DNA from: Proteobacteria bacterium UBA7415 | GTDB taxonomy: Bacteria > Pseudomonadota > Gammaproteobacteria > Arenicellales > Arenicellaceae | Length of the DNA stretch: 64,000 nucleotides | Assembly: GCA_002470515.1 (NCBI GenBank) | Contig: DKML01000006.1 | Coordinates: forward strand, 95,001 to 159,000 | Direction: 5' to 3' | In this document: positions 26,787 through 36,413 of the stretch, piece after piece | How positions within the stretch are numbered: position 1 is the stretch's first letter | How the letters are laid out: each line of letters begins with the position of its first letter | Position numbers and translations under genes: made by a program | The notes under the pieces: generated by a model | Told to the model about the DNA's origin: nothing | Database searches by the model: none | What the model saw: the letters and a program-made list of their open reading frames with translations, nothing else

Positions 26787-28568
26787 TTAAGTCAACACAT
26801 CAGCATCTATCTCAATTGGCATCGACAATAACATTTGTGCAAAAGTCTTAGCTTGTGAGTCTAATCGTAGAGACGCAGTACCGCCGCCGCCTAACGCTGA
26901 GGTGAGAAGAAAGTTGAATGCATTCAACCCTAGTACAAAATACCGCACAACATCGCCATCCACTAAATGAGAGAAATAGTCTTTTACCACGGCTTCAGTA
27001 AGTTGCTCGGCTATATAAGGTAAATAATCCGGCTTGCGGCAGATCAAACCAATATTGGCGTTGTCTCCTTTGTCTCCACTGCGTGCAAATACTAGTTGCT
27101 CCAGCTCAACGCTCACTCTACCCAAAGGATCTGACTGAGGTAGTTCGCCGTCGTAATCCATTCGCTGATTAACCGGTGAGCTCTCATTGTCGTATACGGC
27201 TAGAGTGACTAAGGCTTGCCCAAGCACCACCTTAACCTCCACATCGCGTTTAGGCATTAAGGTGGAATGCACTCGCATTAACGGCTGTGGTCTGACTCGA
27301 CCCGCGCCAAAACCGCTCATTGCTGGGGGGCCAGAGGTGGCAAGATACGCCATTTCTCTGGACGCAAACATGAGCGCTTGTGGGTCATTATGATGAACAC
27401 CGTACTTACCCATGACCTCGCGCGAGTCTTGCGCCTTTGAGTGTTTGCCATAGGTGTCTTCTGCGCCGGCTATTTCTATACTGACCTGACGATAGTCCTC
27501 CCAACCTTGTTGCTTAAAATATCGTCGGGTACGTTTTATCCAGGCATCAAGCGCTGTTCGAGCTTTATCTGCCGAACGAGGACCCGCCATGAAAAAGCTA
27601 TTCATTAAGCGATAGCCGTCTACCCAGGTTGCGCATACTTTGTAATCAGGGCCAGGCGCACGACCTTGCGCGTTAGATACTTTTACTAAATCTTCTGCTA
27701 CTTGTTCGAGCTGAACATTGGAAAAGTCACACGCCACGTCAGGTAACAAATAATTACTCGGATCGCCAATCTCATAAACCAGCTGCTCGGCAACTGAACC
27801 AATAGTCACTACGCCACCGCTATCAGTGGGTAGCCCAATGGTAAACGAACCATCGGCGACAACTTCCGCAATCGGATACCCGATGTCATCGAAGTCAGGC
27901 ACTGTGTGCCAATCGGTGTAGTTGCCGCCAGTACACTGAGCGCCGCACTCAATGATGTGACCAGCCAAACTTCCTTGGGCCAATTGGTCGTAGTCAGACC
28001 GCGACCAGCCAAATTCGTACATGAGCGGCCCCAATACAACGGCACTATCAACGACTCTGCCCGTCACCACAATATCGGCGCCAGCCGCTAGTGCATCAGC
28101 GATAGGCGCTGCACCAAAGTACGCATTAATGCTAGCCAGCTTACTCGGCAATGGCGCCCCAGACTGCATTTCTACGAGTGCGTCGCGGTCTAACGAATCG
28201 AGTCTATCGCTTAGATCATCACCATAAACGCCTGCTATTTTAAGATCGAGCTTTAGCTCAGCACACAATGCTTCTAAAGCGGCAACGCAAGCGGGCACAT
28301 TGGTGCCGCCTGCATTGGCGACCACCTTAATGCCCTGCTTCGAACAGTCACTTAAAACGTCACGCATAGCGACGCTCACAAAATCAACGGCGTAGCCCAT
28401 GTCTGGGCTTTTCATTTTAGCGCGGGCTAGAATAGCCATCGTCGCCTCGGCTAGGTAATCGAATATCAGATAGTCGACCGAACCACGATCAACTAGCTGC
28501 CTAGCGGCTAATTGGCTGTCACCATAAAATGCCGACGCGCCACCGATTCGAATTCGCTTTTCGCCCAT
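26787..28568 (-). CDS. atuA: AtuA-like protein (acyclic terpene utilisation, DUF1446)
   Basis: A 593-residue protein with the DUF1446 domain at about 4-455 (RIGGASAFYGDS, VVANAGGTN, IVVTGRVVDSAVVLGPLMYEF, GRAPGPDYKV) and the AtuA C-terminal domain with RSGDKGDNANIGLI. In Pseudomonas, AtuA is required for citronellol/geraniol growth, but its reaction is not settled; a role in cleavage of the hydroxylated isohexenylglutaryl-CoA has been proposed. The frame has GTG at 28571 overlapping the carboxylase stop and ATG at 28568; I prefer the ATG. Confidence 0.9.
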   Translation of the reverse strand: MGEKRIRIGGASAFYGDSQLAARQLVDRGSVDYLIFDYLAEATMAILARAKMKSPDMGYAVDFVSVAMRDVLSDCSKQGIKVVANAGGTNVPACVAALEALCAELKLDLKIAGVYGDDLSDRLDSLDRDALVEMQSGAPLPSKLASINAYFGAAPIADALAAGADIVVTGRVVDSAVVLGPLMYEFGWSRSDYDQLAQGSLAGHIIECGAQCTGGNYTDWHTVPDFDDIGYPIAEVVADGSFTIGLPTDSGGVVTIGSVAEQLVYEIGDPSNYLLPDVACDFSNVQLEQVAEDLVKVSNAQGRAPGPDYKVCATWVDGYRLMNSFFMAGPRSADKARTALDAWIKRTRRYFKQQGWEDYRQVSIEIAGAEDTYGKHSKAQDSREVMGKYGVHHNDPQALMFASREMAYLATSGPPAMSGFGAGRVRPQPLMRVHSTLMPKRDVEVKVVLGQALVTLAVYDNESSPVNQRMDYDGELPQSDPLGRVSVELEQLVFARSGDKGDNANIGLICRKPDYLPYIAEQLTEAVVKDYFSHLVDGDVVRYFVLGLNAFNFLLTSALGGGGTASLRLDSQAKTFAQMLLSMPIEIDADVLT

Positions 28569-28570
28569 CA

Positions 28571-30595
28571 CTAAGATTCCTCATTGGGTGCTTTAATCAC
28601 AGCGATTATTTGTTTGGTCTTCACTTGCTGGCCTACCGTTGCAAACACGTCTTGGACTACGCCAGAAACACCCGCTTTGAGCTGGTGTGCCATTTTCATT
28701 GCTTCGAGTACGGCAATTACATCACCACGTTCAACTGTGTCGCCAACTTTAACTTTTACATCAACAATAGCACCGTCCATCGCCGCTTTAACTTCTGCAT
28801 CACCGCCGCTCGACGCACTGACGGCAGGCTGGTAGGTCATGTCAGTAATGCTCAGGTGTGCGTTGCCGTCGTCTAAATAGAGACGTTGCTCATAGCCTTC
28901 GGCACATTTCGAAAACGCATAGTTAAGCGTTTTAGCAACCTTGCCGATGTTTACTTTAACTTGGTTAGACTTACGCGCAACACCCATAATCGAAGCAGAA
29001 AATTCGATACTCTCTTCTCCTATCTTTGCCACAAACGAGTTAGAGCCAATAGCTGAAAGCTTTACCGTCGGTTGTGCGCTGCCTAATATCTCGCTTCCTT
29101 CTAAATTTAATCTAAATGTGTACTCTAGCGGTTCTGCAACACTCCAAGCCGCAGACGGGTATTTAAACTGTGCTTTCGCATCTAAGTAAAATAGTGCTGC
29201 CGCTATGGCAATAGACTCTGGTGCAACTTCTTTGATTTGATATTGAGCATCACTAAACTCTTGCGCAAGAAAAGCAGTTGTCGCCTGACCCTCTGCAAAA
29301 CGCGACTTTTCTAATATGTTATGTAAGAAGTGCTTATTGTTGTGAACGCCCAATAAACTCAACTCCGACAACCCAGATCGTAGGGCATTAATGGCAGTTT
29401 TTCTATCTGGCCCTGAACCAATCACCTTAGCCAGCATAGAGTCGTAATAAGGCGAAATTATTTGCCCCTGAACAATCCCCGAATCGGTTCTTAATTGTCT
29501 ATTACTCGGCCATACCCAATGAGCGACTTCGCCCGTTTGTGGCATAAAGTCAGCACGCGGATCTTCTGCACACAAACGAACTTCGATCGCGTGCCCGTCA
29601 AAACTAATCTGATCTTGGTTAAGTGGCAGTGCATCACCGTCGGCAACTTGTAACTGCCATTCAACTAAATCCAATCCTGTCACCAGTTCGGTCACTGGGT
29701 GCTCTACCTGTAATCGCGTATTCATTTCTAGAAAAAAGAAATCGCGGTTTGCGTCCACCAAGAACTCTACGGTGCCCGCTCCTACATAACCGCAAGATTG
29801 TGCTGCACTGATAGCGGCGGCGCCCATACGTTGACGTAGGTGTTCATCGACAAAAGGCGATGGCGATTCCTCAACCACCTTTTGATGGCGGCGCTGAATA
29901 GAACAGTCGCGTTCACCAAGGTGAACCACGTTGCCGTATTCGTCGCCGAACACTTGAATCTCGATATGCCTTGGCTCAATAACGGCTCGCTCTAAGATCA
30001 GCTCGTCGCTGCCAAATGACGAACGCGCTTCGGCGCGCGCTGCGTCTATACCGCTTTGAATATCTTGGAGCTCATGCACAATGCGCATACCACGACCACC
30101 ACCGCCAGCAGACGCTTTGATCATCAGCGGTAAACCAACGGCCTCAGCTTCCTTAAGCAGAGTCTGATCATCTTGATCCGCTCCTTGATACCCAGGTATA
30201 CACGGAACGCCCGCTTCAAGCATGGCCAGTTTAGATAGCCGCTTCGAACCCATCAATTTTATGGCGTCGGCAGAAGGGCCAATAAAGGTTATTCCCTCTT
30301 GAGCGCATCTTTGTGAGAACTCAGCGTTCTCAGATAAAAATCCGTATCCCGGATGAATAGCGCCTGCGCCTGATGATTTAGCCGCCTCTATGATTTTATC
30401 CATGACTAAGTAGGATTTACTCGCCGCAGATTCGCCAATATGAACAGCCTCATCAGCCATCAGAGTATGTGGCGCTTGAACGTCAGCATCGCTGTAGACC
30501 GCCACGGTAGAATAACCCATCTGCTTGGCGGTACGCATTACTCGCACTGCAATTTCGCCGCGGTTGGCTATTAATATTTTTTGAAATCTATTCAT
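28571..30595 (-). CDS. atuF: Biotin-dependent acyl-CoA carboxylase alpha subunit (geranyl-CoA carboxylase AtuF-like)
   Basis: A 674-residue protein: biotin carboxylase domain 1-450 (ILIANRGEIAVRVMRTA, ASAGGGGRGMR for ATP, EMNTRLQVEHPVTE), a linker domain, and a C-terminal biotinyl domain with EAMKM, the biotin attached to Lys634. It carboxylates biotin with bicarbonate and ATP; the beta subunit then passes the carboxyl to the acyl-CoA. Alone it could be a methylcrotonyl-CoA carboxylase (LiuD); the neighbouring AtuA and AtuC-like genes favour geranyl-CoA carboxylase. It overlaps or abuts atuA and follows atuE by 42 bases. Confidence 0.88.
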   Translation of the reverse strand: MNRFQKILIANRGEIAVRVMRTAKQMGYSTVAVYSDADVQAPHTLMADEAVHIGESAASKSYLVMDKIIEAAKSSGAGAIHPGYGFLSENAEFSQRCAQEGITFIGPSADAIKLMGSKRLSKLAMLEAGVPCIPGYQGADQDDQTLLKEAEAVGLPLMIKASAGGGGRGMRIVHELQDIQSGIDAARAEARSSFGSDELILERAVIEPRHIEIQVFGDEYGNVVHLGERDCSIQRRHQKVVEESPSPFVDEHLRQRMGAAAISAAQSCGYVGAGTVEFLVDANRDFFFLEMNTRLQVEHPVTELVTGLDLVEWQLQVADGDALPLNQDQISFDGHAIEVRLCAEDPRADFMPQTGEVAHWVWPSNRQLRTDSGIVQGQIISPYYDSMLAKVIGSGPDRKTAINALRSGLSELSLLGVHNNKHFLHNILEKSRFAEGQATTAFLAQEFSDAQYQIKEVAPESIAIAAALFYLDAKAQFKYPSAAWSVAEPLEYTFRLNLEGSEILGSAQPTVKLSAIGSNSFVAKIGEESIEFSASIMGVARKSNQVKVNIGKVAKTLNYAFSKCAEGYEQRLYLDDGNAHLSITDMTYQPAVSASSGGDAEVKAAMDGAIVDVKVKVGDTVERGDVIAVLEAMKMAHQLKAGVSGVVQDVFATVGQQVKTKQIIAVIKAPNEES

Positions 30596-30637
30596 GCTTA
30601 GGCTCTAGTTTCCTTATCACTTACGTCCTTGAGTGTT

Positions 30638-31453
30638 TTAATTCTGCATCCATGATGGTTTTCGCTTTTGAACAAAGGCTTTTGTACCTTCTTGGCCTTC
30701 CGCACTGGTAAGCGCTGTGCTGAAGTCATCAGCGGCTCGATCTAATAGGCTTTCGATTACAGGGGTCTCATGCGCATCGAGTAGCAGTTGCTTTGTCACT
30801 GCAGTGGCATGAGGTGCCGTCTTCATCGCGAGCTTAAGGGCCATAGCCAGAGCCTCTTGCATTTGCTCTGGGCCGTCAACCACTTGATGAACTAAACCGA
30901 TTCGCAACGCCTCAGTGCCGTCAACGCGCATGCCAAACAATGCCAGTCGGCGTGCTTGAGTAAGGCCAATACGGCTTACGACAAACGGCGCTATTTGCGC
31001 AGGAATAATCCCTAAGCCAGTTTCAGGCATAGCAAACATCGCACGTTGATCAGCGATACCAAAATCAGCGACACACGCCAAACCAAAGCCGCCACCAAGA
31101 ACGGCGCCGTCTAGCAAACAAATAACGAGCTGTGGCGCGCGGTTCAATTTGCTGATCAGCGTCCCGAAAGAACGATTAAAATGCCAGCTCGCATCACGAC
31201 CGTCTTGTTCAGTAACAGGCTGGCTTTCATTCATGCCTGAAATATCACCACCAGCGCAAAAATTGCCTTCGGCGCCGCGCAAAACTAAAACACGACAATC
31301 ACGTTTATCCGCAATGGTATCGATCACCGCTATCAACTCGTCAACCAATTGCGAATTCATAGCGTTACGTTTATGCGGTCGGTTCAACGTTACCGTTAGA
31401 ACACCGCCGGCGTCTTCGAGCAACTGCTCTTTACAGTGTGGGAGTTCAGACAT
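30638..31453 (-). CDS. atuE: Enoyl-CoA hydratase/isomerase family protein (AtuE-like)
   Basis: A 271-residue crotonase. The oxyanion-hole segments are GAEGNFCAGGDISGM (about 60-74) and DGAVLGGGFGLACVADF (about 114-130); the acid/base Glu position falls in FAMPETGLGIIP (about 140-151). In the Atu pathway AtuE hydrates isohexenylglutaconyl-CoA after carboxylation. Its ATG at 31453 directly follows the TAG of the carboxylase beta gene (TAGATG), so translation is coupled. Confidence 0.88.
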   Translation of the reverse strand: MSELPHCKEQLLEDAGGVLTVTLNRPHKRNAMNSQLVDELIAVIDTIADKRDCRVLVLRGAEGNFCAGGDISGMNESQPVTEQDGRDASWHFNRSFGTLISKLNRAPQLVICLLDGAVLGGGFGLACVADFGIADQRAMFAMPETGLGIIPAQIAPFVVSRIGLTQARRLALFGMRVDGTEALRIGLVHQVVDGPEQMQEALAMALKLAMKTAPHATAVTKQLLLDAHETPVIESLLDRAADDFSTALTSAEGQEGTKAFVQKRKPSWMQN

Positions 31454-33067
31454 CTACAATCTCGCTATGCCAAAGGTATTTAGTTTAGGAGTACGGCCGC
31501 GACCTTCGCGACATACTCTTAAGGCAAACCCCACAATACTGCGGGTATCTCGCGGGTCGATCAAAGCGTCGTCCCATAGTCGTGCAGTATTGGCGAGTGC
31601 TCCGGAGCGAGCTTCCATAGCATCCACGGTATCTTGTTCAACACTGTCGAGCATGGCTTCGTCAACCGCGCCCATTCGTTTCATTTTCGCTTGTGCAACG
31701 GTTCGAATTACACTGCCTGCTTGTTCCGCGCCCATCACTGACACAATGCTTTTGGGCCATGCGAAAATAAAATCAGGGTCAATACTCTTACCGCACATAG
31801 CATAATTGCCCGCGCCGTATGAGCCTCCGACGATGACACTAATTTTGGCAACTGTGGCATTAGTAACCGCTTGGATCATTTTAGCGCCGTGTTTAATAAT
31901 ACCCGCTTGCTCAGCGGCCGTACCCACCATAAAGCCTGTAGTGTTATGCAGAAACAATAATGGCGTTTCAGACTGTTCACACAATTGCACAAACTGACCC
32001 GCCTTAGCGGCACCATTAGCTGTAATGGGCGCGTTATTGGCGATCACGCCGCACTCTATTCCTTGAATGCTGATATGTCCGCATACCGTTCCAGCGTCGT
32101 ATTCGGCTTTAAATTCTACAAAATCAGACGCGTCAGCAATGCGCGCAATAACTTCGCGCATATCAAAGGGTGTTTTGGGGTCTACGGGTACCATGCCAAT
32201 TAACTCCTGCGTGGCATAAAGAGGTTCTTGGTATTCAGGTGTAGCGCGAACATCGGCATTTTTGTCCCAGCCCAGTTTTGCGGTAACCTCTCTCGCAATA
32301 CGAATACCATCTTCATCGTTTTCAGCTAAATAGTCAGCGGTACCCGCCGTACTAGCGTGCATTTCTGCTCCACCAATCTCTTCGTCCGTTGCAATCTCAC
32401 CCGTCGCCGCTTTTAGTAACGGAGGGCCAGCTAAGTACACAGTTGATTGCTTGCGAATCATAATTACATAATCTGACAAGCCTGGTTGATACGCGCCACC
32501 TGCGGTCGCTGAACCATGTACAACCGTTATCTGCGGAATACCCTTAGCTGACAATCGGCACTGCTGCGCGAAGCCTTGACCAGAAAAGCCAAACCAATCG
32601 CCTAATGTAGTCAGGTTGCCGCCACCACTTTGGGCTAATGCTATAACCGGTAACTTATGCGCCATAGCTAGTTCATACATGCGACGTCGCTTTCCGCTAC
32701 CCAACTGAGTAATGCTTCCGCCTTTGGTCAAATAGTCGTCAACGAGTATCGCGCATAAAGTTCCTTGCACGTAGCCTAAACCCGTCAAACAGCTGCCGCC
32801 GGCAGCAGAACCATCTTTATCGCCTTCTTGCAAATAGCCACAAAGCGTAGACATTTCTAAGAATGGTGCTCCGCGGTCTAAAAGGTGCGTTAGACGTTCG
32901 CGTGGCACTAAAAGACCACGTTGTTTATAACGCTCCTCTTTGCTGCGAGCTAACTCAATAACTCGGCGCTCAATAGTGCGCGCTTCGTCAACCGCCACAC
33001 TCATTGCTTCACTGTTTTGCTGGTACTCAGCAGAATTAGTGTCGATCTGTGTTTGTATAATCGCCAT
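31454..33067 (-). CDS. atuC: Acyl-CoA carboxylase beta subunit (geranyl-CoA carboxylase AtuC-like)
   Basis: A 537-residue carboxyltransferase of the MccB/AtuC class: QSGGGNLTTLGDWFG and GSATAGGAYQPGLSDYVI in the N half, LFLHNTTGFMVGTAAEQAG and VGGSYGAGNYAMCG in the C half. The reading NNAPITANGAAKAGQF and FLHNTTGFMVG looks more like AtuC than LiuB as I remember them. A structural comparison (cited from memory) attributes the difference between geranyl- and methylcrotonyl-CoA pockets to a Phe-to-Gly change; I cannot place that residue without an alignment. It forms the holoenzyme with the product of 28571-30595. Confidence 0.87.
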   Translation of the reverse strand: MAIIQTQIDTNSAEYQQNSEAMSVAVDEARTIERRVIELARSKEERYKQRGLLVPRERLTHLLDRGAPFLEMSTLCGYLQEGDKDGSAAGGSCLTGLGYVQGTLCAILVDDYLTKGGSITQLGSGKRRRMYELAMAHKLPVIALAQSGGGNLTTLGDWFGFSGQGFAQQCRLSAKGIPQITVVHGSATAGGAYQPGLSDYVIMIRKQSTVYLAGPPLLKAATGEIATDEEIGGAEMHASTAGTADYLAENDEDGIRIAREVTAKLGWDKNADVRATPEYQEPLYATQELIGMVPVDPKTPFDMREVIARIADASDFVEFKAEYDAGTVCGHISIQGIECGVIANNAPITANGAAKAGQFVQLCEQSETPLLFLHNTTGFMVGTAAEQAGIIKHGAKMIQAVTNATVAKISVIVGGSYGAGNYAMCGKSIDPDFIFAWPKSIVSVMGAEQAGSVIRTVAQAKMKRMGAVDEAMLDSVEQDTVDAMEARSGALANTARLWDDALIDPRDTRSIVGFALRVCREGRGRTPKLNTFGIARL

Positions 33068-33082
33068 AATTTTCTGTATTAA

Positions 33083-34237
33083 TTAACGAACTTGAGGAGC
33101 AATACCCATACGCTGACAAATAATCTCGAGCATCACTTCATCAGCGCCACCGCCGATAGATCCTAGACGACCATCGCGAAAGGAACGCGCTACTGGGTTG
33201 TCCCACATGTAGCCCATGCCGCCAAAATACTGCAGGCATGAATCTGTCACTTCGCGGGTGAGTCGGCCACTTTTCAACTTGACCATTGATGCCATGCGCG
33301 TCATGTCTTCGCCCGCTATATAACGGGTAATGGTGGCATAAGTAAGCGCTCGTAACGCTTCAATTTCAGTTTGTAGTTCGGCAAGGCGAAACCGCACCAC
33401 TTGATGGTCGATAACTCGCTGACCGAAAATGTTGCGCTCAGACGTATATTCAATAGTGTGCTGAATGATTTTTTCCAGGCCTTTTAAATTAACCATACCG
33501 ACATGTAAGCGCTCTTCTTGAAACTGCTCCATTTGATAAATAAAGCCAAACCCTTCTTCGCCTACTCGATTGCGTTGCGGGACGCGTACATCGTCCAAAA
33601 AGATTTGTGCTGTGTCAGAACTGCGCATGCCTAATTTGTTTAAACGCTCTGAGAAACTAACGCCTGGTGTGTCGGATGGAATAACGATTAAGCTCTTATT
33701 TTTATGTCTGCTGTCATCGCTGGTATTTGCGAGCAGACATAGGTAGTCACTTTGGGTGGAATTGGTAATCCACATCTTCGTGCCGTTAATCACATAGTCG
33801 TCGCCATCTTTGCGGGCATTGGTCTTGATCTGCGCCACGTCAGAGCCGGCACTCGGCTCACTAACTGCGATAGAAAATACCGCATCGCCAGCAATCGCAG
33901 GCGCTAGAAACTCACGTTTTACATAATCGCTGCCGTGCTTAGCAATGGCAGGTGTCGCCATATCGGTTTGCACACCAATACCCATTGATACGCCACCGCT
34001 GTCAATCATGCCTAACTCTTCCGTAAATGCGCAGTGATAGCTGTAATCTAAGCCCATGCCGCCGTATTCAGCTGGCTTGTGGATGCCTAGTAAGCCTAGA
34101 CTGCCCATTTTCTTGAAGAGCTCTTTGGCTGGGAAAATGCCCTCTTCTTCCCATTGATCACAGTAGGGGTTAATTTCGTTTTCTATTAGCTTGGCAGTTG
34201 TTTGCGCAATTGCGATGTGTTCTTCGGTATAAATCAT
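33083..34237 (-). CDS. atuD: Acyl-CoA dehydrogenase, citronellyl-CoA dehydrogenase-like (AtuD)
   Basis: A 384-residue acyl-CoA dehydrogenase: FSIAVSEPSAGSDVAQIKT (FAD site), TKMWITNSTQSDY, ERNIFGQRVIDHQVVR and QYFGGMGYMWDNPVARSFRD. The canonical C-terminal base is Gly (SIGGGADEVM), and a helix-G Glu in QEERLHVG replaces it, as in isovaleryl-CoA dehydrogenase-type enzymes that act on branched substrates. Next to the geranyl-CoA carboxylase-like genes (15-base gap) this fits AtuD, oxidising citronellyl-CoA to cis-geranyl-CoA. Confidence 0.85.
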   Translation of the reverse strand: MIYTEEHIAIAQTTAKLIENEINPYCDQWEEEGIFPAKELFKKMGSLGLLGIHKPAEYGGMGLDYSYHCAFTEELGMIDSGGVSMGIGVQTDMATPAIAKHGSDYVKREFLAPAIAGDAVFSIAVSEPSAGSDVAQIKTNARKDGDDYVINGTKMWITNSTQSDYLCLLANTSDDSRHKNKSLIVIPSDTPGVSFSERLNKLGMRSSDTAQIFLDDVRVPQRNRVGEEGFGFIYQMEQFQEERLHVGMVNLKGLEKIIQHTIEYTSERNIFGQRVIDHQVVRFRLAELQTEIEALRALTYATITRYIAGEDMTRMASMVKLKSGRLTREVTDSCLQYFGGMGYMWDNPVARSFRDGRLGSIGGGADEVMLEIICQRMGIAPQVR

Positions 34238-34268
34238 AGGGGTTGGTACTTTCGTTTAAGATGGTTTT

Positions 34269-34922
34269 TTAAAGTAGGCTTTTAACGTTTCTATTCGCAG
34301 TTAGAGCAAGCGAGCGTTTAAACGCAGGCCGAGCCTCTAAGCTACTAAGGTATCTTGTTATATTACCGCTGTAACGCTCAGCAAATCCATTGACTTTACC
34401 TAAGTACAACGCGTAGCCGACGGCTATATCGGCGATGGTGAATCGACCATCACACAAAAACTCGCGGCCCTCTAAGTGTTGTGTGAGTAATTTAGTTCTC
34501 GCTATAAACCACTTTGCATAATCCTCAGCTACACCCGGATTCTTACGTTCATCGGGTTCCAAGAACATGTAGCGGATATACAGTGTTTGTGGAAACGTTA
34601 ATGTCGCGTCACTGTGATACATCCAATTTAAATAATCAGCATATTCAGCGTGATCAGCCGCTATGCCAAACTCAGACTTGCCATAGCGCTCAACTAAATA
34701 ATGACAAATACCACTCGACTCTGTCATCCGAGCGTCGCCATCCGTAAAGTAGGGAACCGTACCCAATGGGTTAACCTCAAGAAACTCCTTTTGAAAGAAG
34801 CGTGGGGGAAACGGCAGTACTTCTAGCTCATAAGGAATGCCCATTTCTTCCATTGCCCAGAGAGGCCTGAGCGAGCGAGCATTGTCGCAATGCCAAAGTT
34901 TAATTTGTGGGTCTGATTTCAT
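34269..34922 (-). CDS. Glutathione S-transferase family protein
   Basis: A 217-residue GST: N-terminal thioredoxin-like domain 5-85 (IKLWHCDNARSLRPLWAMEEM, NPLGTVPYFTDGDARMTESSGICHYL) and helical C-terminal domain to 210. The glutathione gamma-glutamyl contact Glu-Ser-Ser is present. A clear AGGATATAAA Shine-Dalgarno precedes the ATG at 34922. It lies between two acyl-CoA dehydrogenase genes in the Atu-like run, 31 and 36 bases from its neighbours. Confidence 0.9.
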   Translation of the reverse strand: MKSDPQIKLWHCDNARSLRPLWAMEEMGIPYELEVLPFPPRFFQKEFLEVNPLGTVPYFTDGDARMTESSGICHYLVERYGKSEFGIAADHAEYADYLNWMYHSDATLTFPQTLYIRYMFLEPDERKNPGVAEDYAKWFIARTKLLTQHLEGREFLCDGRFTIADIAVGYALYLGKVNGFAERYSGNITRYLSSLEARPAFKRSLALTANRNVKSLL

Positions 34923-34958
34923 TTTATATCCTCGTTAGTTTGCTCTCACCACGTCTGG

Positions 34959-36131
34959 CTAAAGCCCAATTTGGCGTGTCGCTAAGTCGCGCATTATCTC
35001 TTCTGAGCCGCCACCGATGGCGTTGACGCGAACCTCTCGATAAATCCGTTCTACTCTATTGCCACGCATATAACTCATGCCACCCATTATTTGCATAGCC
35101 TCGCGCGCGCAGAACTCCATAGTCTGGCTGCATTGCACTTTCAAGAGCGCAATCGCACTCGCATCTTCTTTGCCCATACTAACCTGATGAGACACCACTT
35201 GCAGATACGCGTTAGTTGCGTAAATTTTCTGCATCATTTCAGCGATCTTATGTCGGATCACCTGATGATCCGCCAAACGCTGCCCAAAGGTTTTGCGCTC
35301 GCGCGCCCACGCCACAGCGTCTTCTAAGCAAACCCGCGCTGACGCATCCATAGAGGCAGCCATAGCCATGCGCTCGCTATTAAAGTTATTCATGATCACT
35401 TTAAAGCCTTGGTTTTCTTGGCCAAGTAGGTTTTCTTTGGGAACCCTTACATCGTCAAAATATATTGTCGCTGTGTCCGAACACCACCAGCCCTGCTTCT
35501 TGTCTAGAATGGTCCGCGAGACGCCTGGCGTATCAGCGGGAATCAATAAAGTCGAAACGCCTGCGGCACCCGGTCCACCTGTTCTAACGGCGGTGGTAAA
35601 CCAATTAGCCTTCATACCGCCAGTAATGTAGGTCTTTGAACCATTTACCACATAATGATCACCATCGAGTTTTGCGCTGGTTAGCAACTGCGCGACATCG
35701 GAACCTCCGCTGGGCTCTGTAATGGCTAGTGATATTCGCTTCGTGCCCGCTATTACTTGCGGCGCGACTATGTTCTTTAGCTCATCGCTTGCAAAATTAA
35801 CGACGGGAGGCAAGCCAATGTTGTGCACCATCAGGGTAGCACCTACGCCACCAACACCAACCCTCGCCAGTTCTTCACCAACAATATTCTTGTGCCAGAT
35901 ATCAATGCCATCATTGATCCCTCCATATTCCTCGGAATACCCAAGCCCCAACAAACCTACAGCAGACGCTTTAATCCAAAGATCATCTGGTATTTCACAC
36001 GCTTCATCCCATTCATCAGCGTAGGGAATAACCTCCTTATCGAAAAAACGGCGAATAGAATTGCGCCATTCTATGTGTTCTTCGCTTAAATGAGGGTTGG
36101 GCAATCGGGTGCTGTCAAAGTCTATTGTCAT
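34959..36131 (-). CDS. Acyl-CoA dehydrogenase, isovaleryl/citronellyl-CoA dehydrogenase-like
   Basis: A 390-residue dehydrogenase, first gene of the minus-strand Atu-like run. Motifs: ISLAITEPSGGSDVAQLLTSA, SKTYITGGMKANW, RERKTFGQRLADHQVIRHK, MQIMGGMSYMRGNRVERIYRE. Like its neighbour it has Gly at the usual base position (AIGGGSEEIM) and a helix-G Glu (NSERMAMAAS). It may act on a different chain length or a later cycle than the AtuD-like enzyme. Confidence 0.87.
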   Translation of the reverse strand: MTIDFDSTRLPNPHLSEEHIEWRNSIRRFFDKEVIPYADEWDEACEIPDDLWIKASAVGLLGLGYSEEYGGINDGIDIWHKNIVGEELARVGVGGVGATLMVHNIGLPPVVNFASDELKNIVAPQVIAGTKRISLAITEPSGGSDVAQLLTSAKLDGDHYVVNGSKTYITGGMKANWFTTAVRTGGPGAAGVSTLLIPADTPGVSRTILDKKQGWWCSDTATIYFDDVRVPKENLLGQENQGFKVIMNNFNSERMAMAASMDASARVCLEDAVAWARERKTFGQRLADHQVIRHKIAEMMQKIYATNAYLQVVSHQVSMGKEDASAIALLKVQCSQTMEFCAREAMQIMGGMSYMRGNRVERIYREVRVNAIGGGSEEIMRDLATRQIGL

Positions 36132-36413
36132 GATGCTTTTTTAGTTTTCTATAAAGGTCAGTCGATAGAGTTTACTTGAGAAGAATATTCGCGCAAGTCA
36201 CCTGTGTGAAAGCCAATGCCGCGCAACTCCGTTTGACACAAATGCAGCCGTACACATACGCATGAGAATTGGTGCCTGCATTAGGCTAGAATGGTTGCGG
36301 ATAATTTAAAAGACGAGTTGTTGGCGCTGACGCGCTTATTGTATTAAGACTCGCAATAATGATCAGCTAGACGCAAGAATGCGTATTGGCTTAACAACTA
36401 AAGGAGATCCACC
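36132..36413. promoter_or_regulatory. Divergent promoter region between the two halves of the isoprenoid cluster
   Basis: A 282-base gap between divergently transcribed genes (dehydrogenase to the left, acyl-CoA synthetase to the right). It must hold both promoters. I see no strong palindrome or clear -35/-10 pair, and no regulator gene borders it. Confidence 0.5.

Noticed and set aside
28571..33067. Leucine/isovalerate (liu) gene cluster
   Set aside because: The carboxylase genes alone could be LiuB/LiuD, but AtuA and the AtuC-like sequence details favour atu; there is no LiuR or LiuE-like gene beside them. It is kept as an alternative, not the main call.
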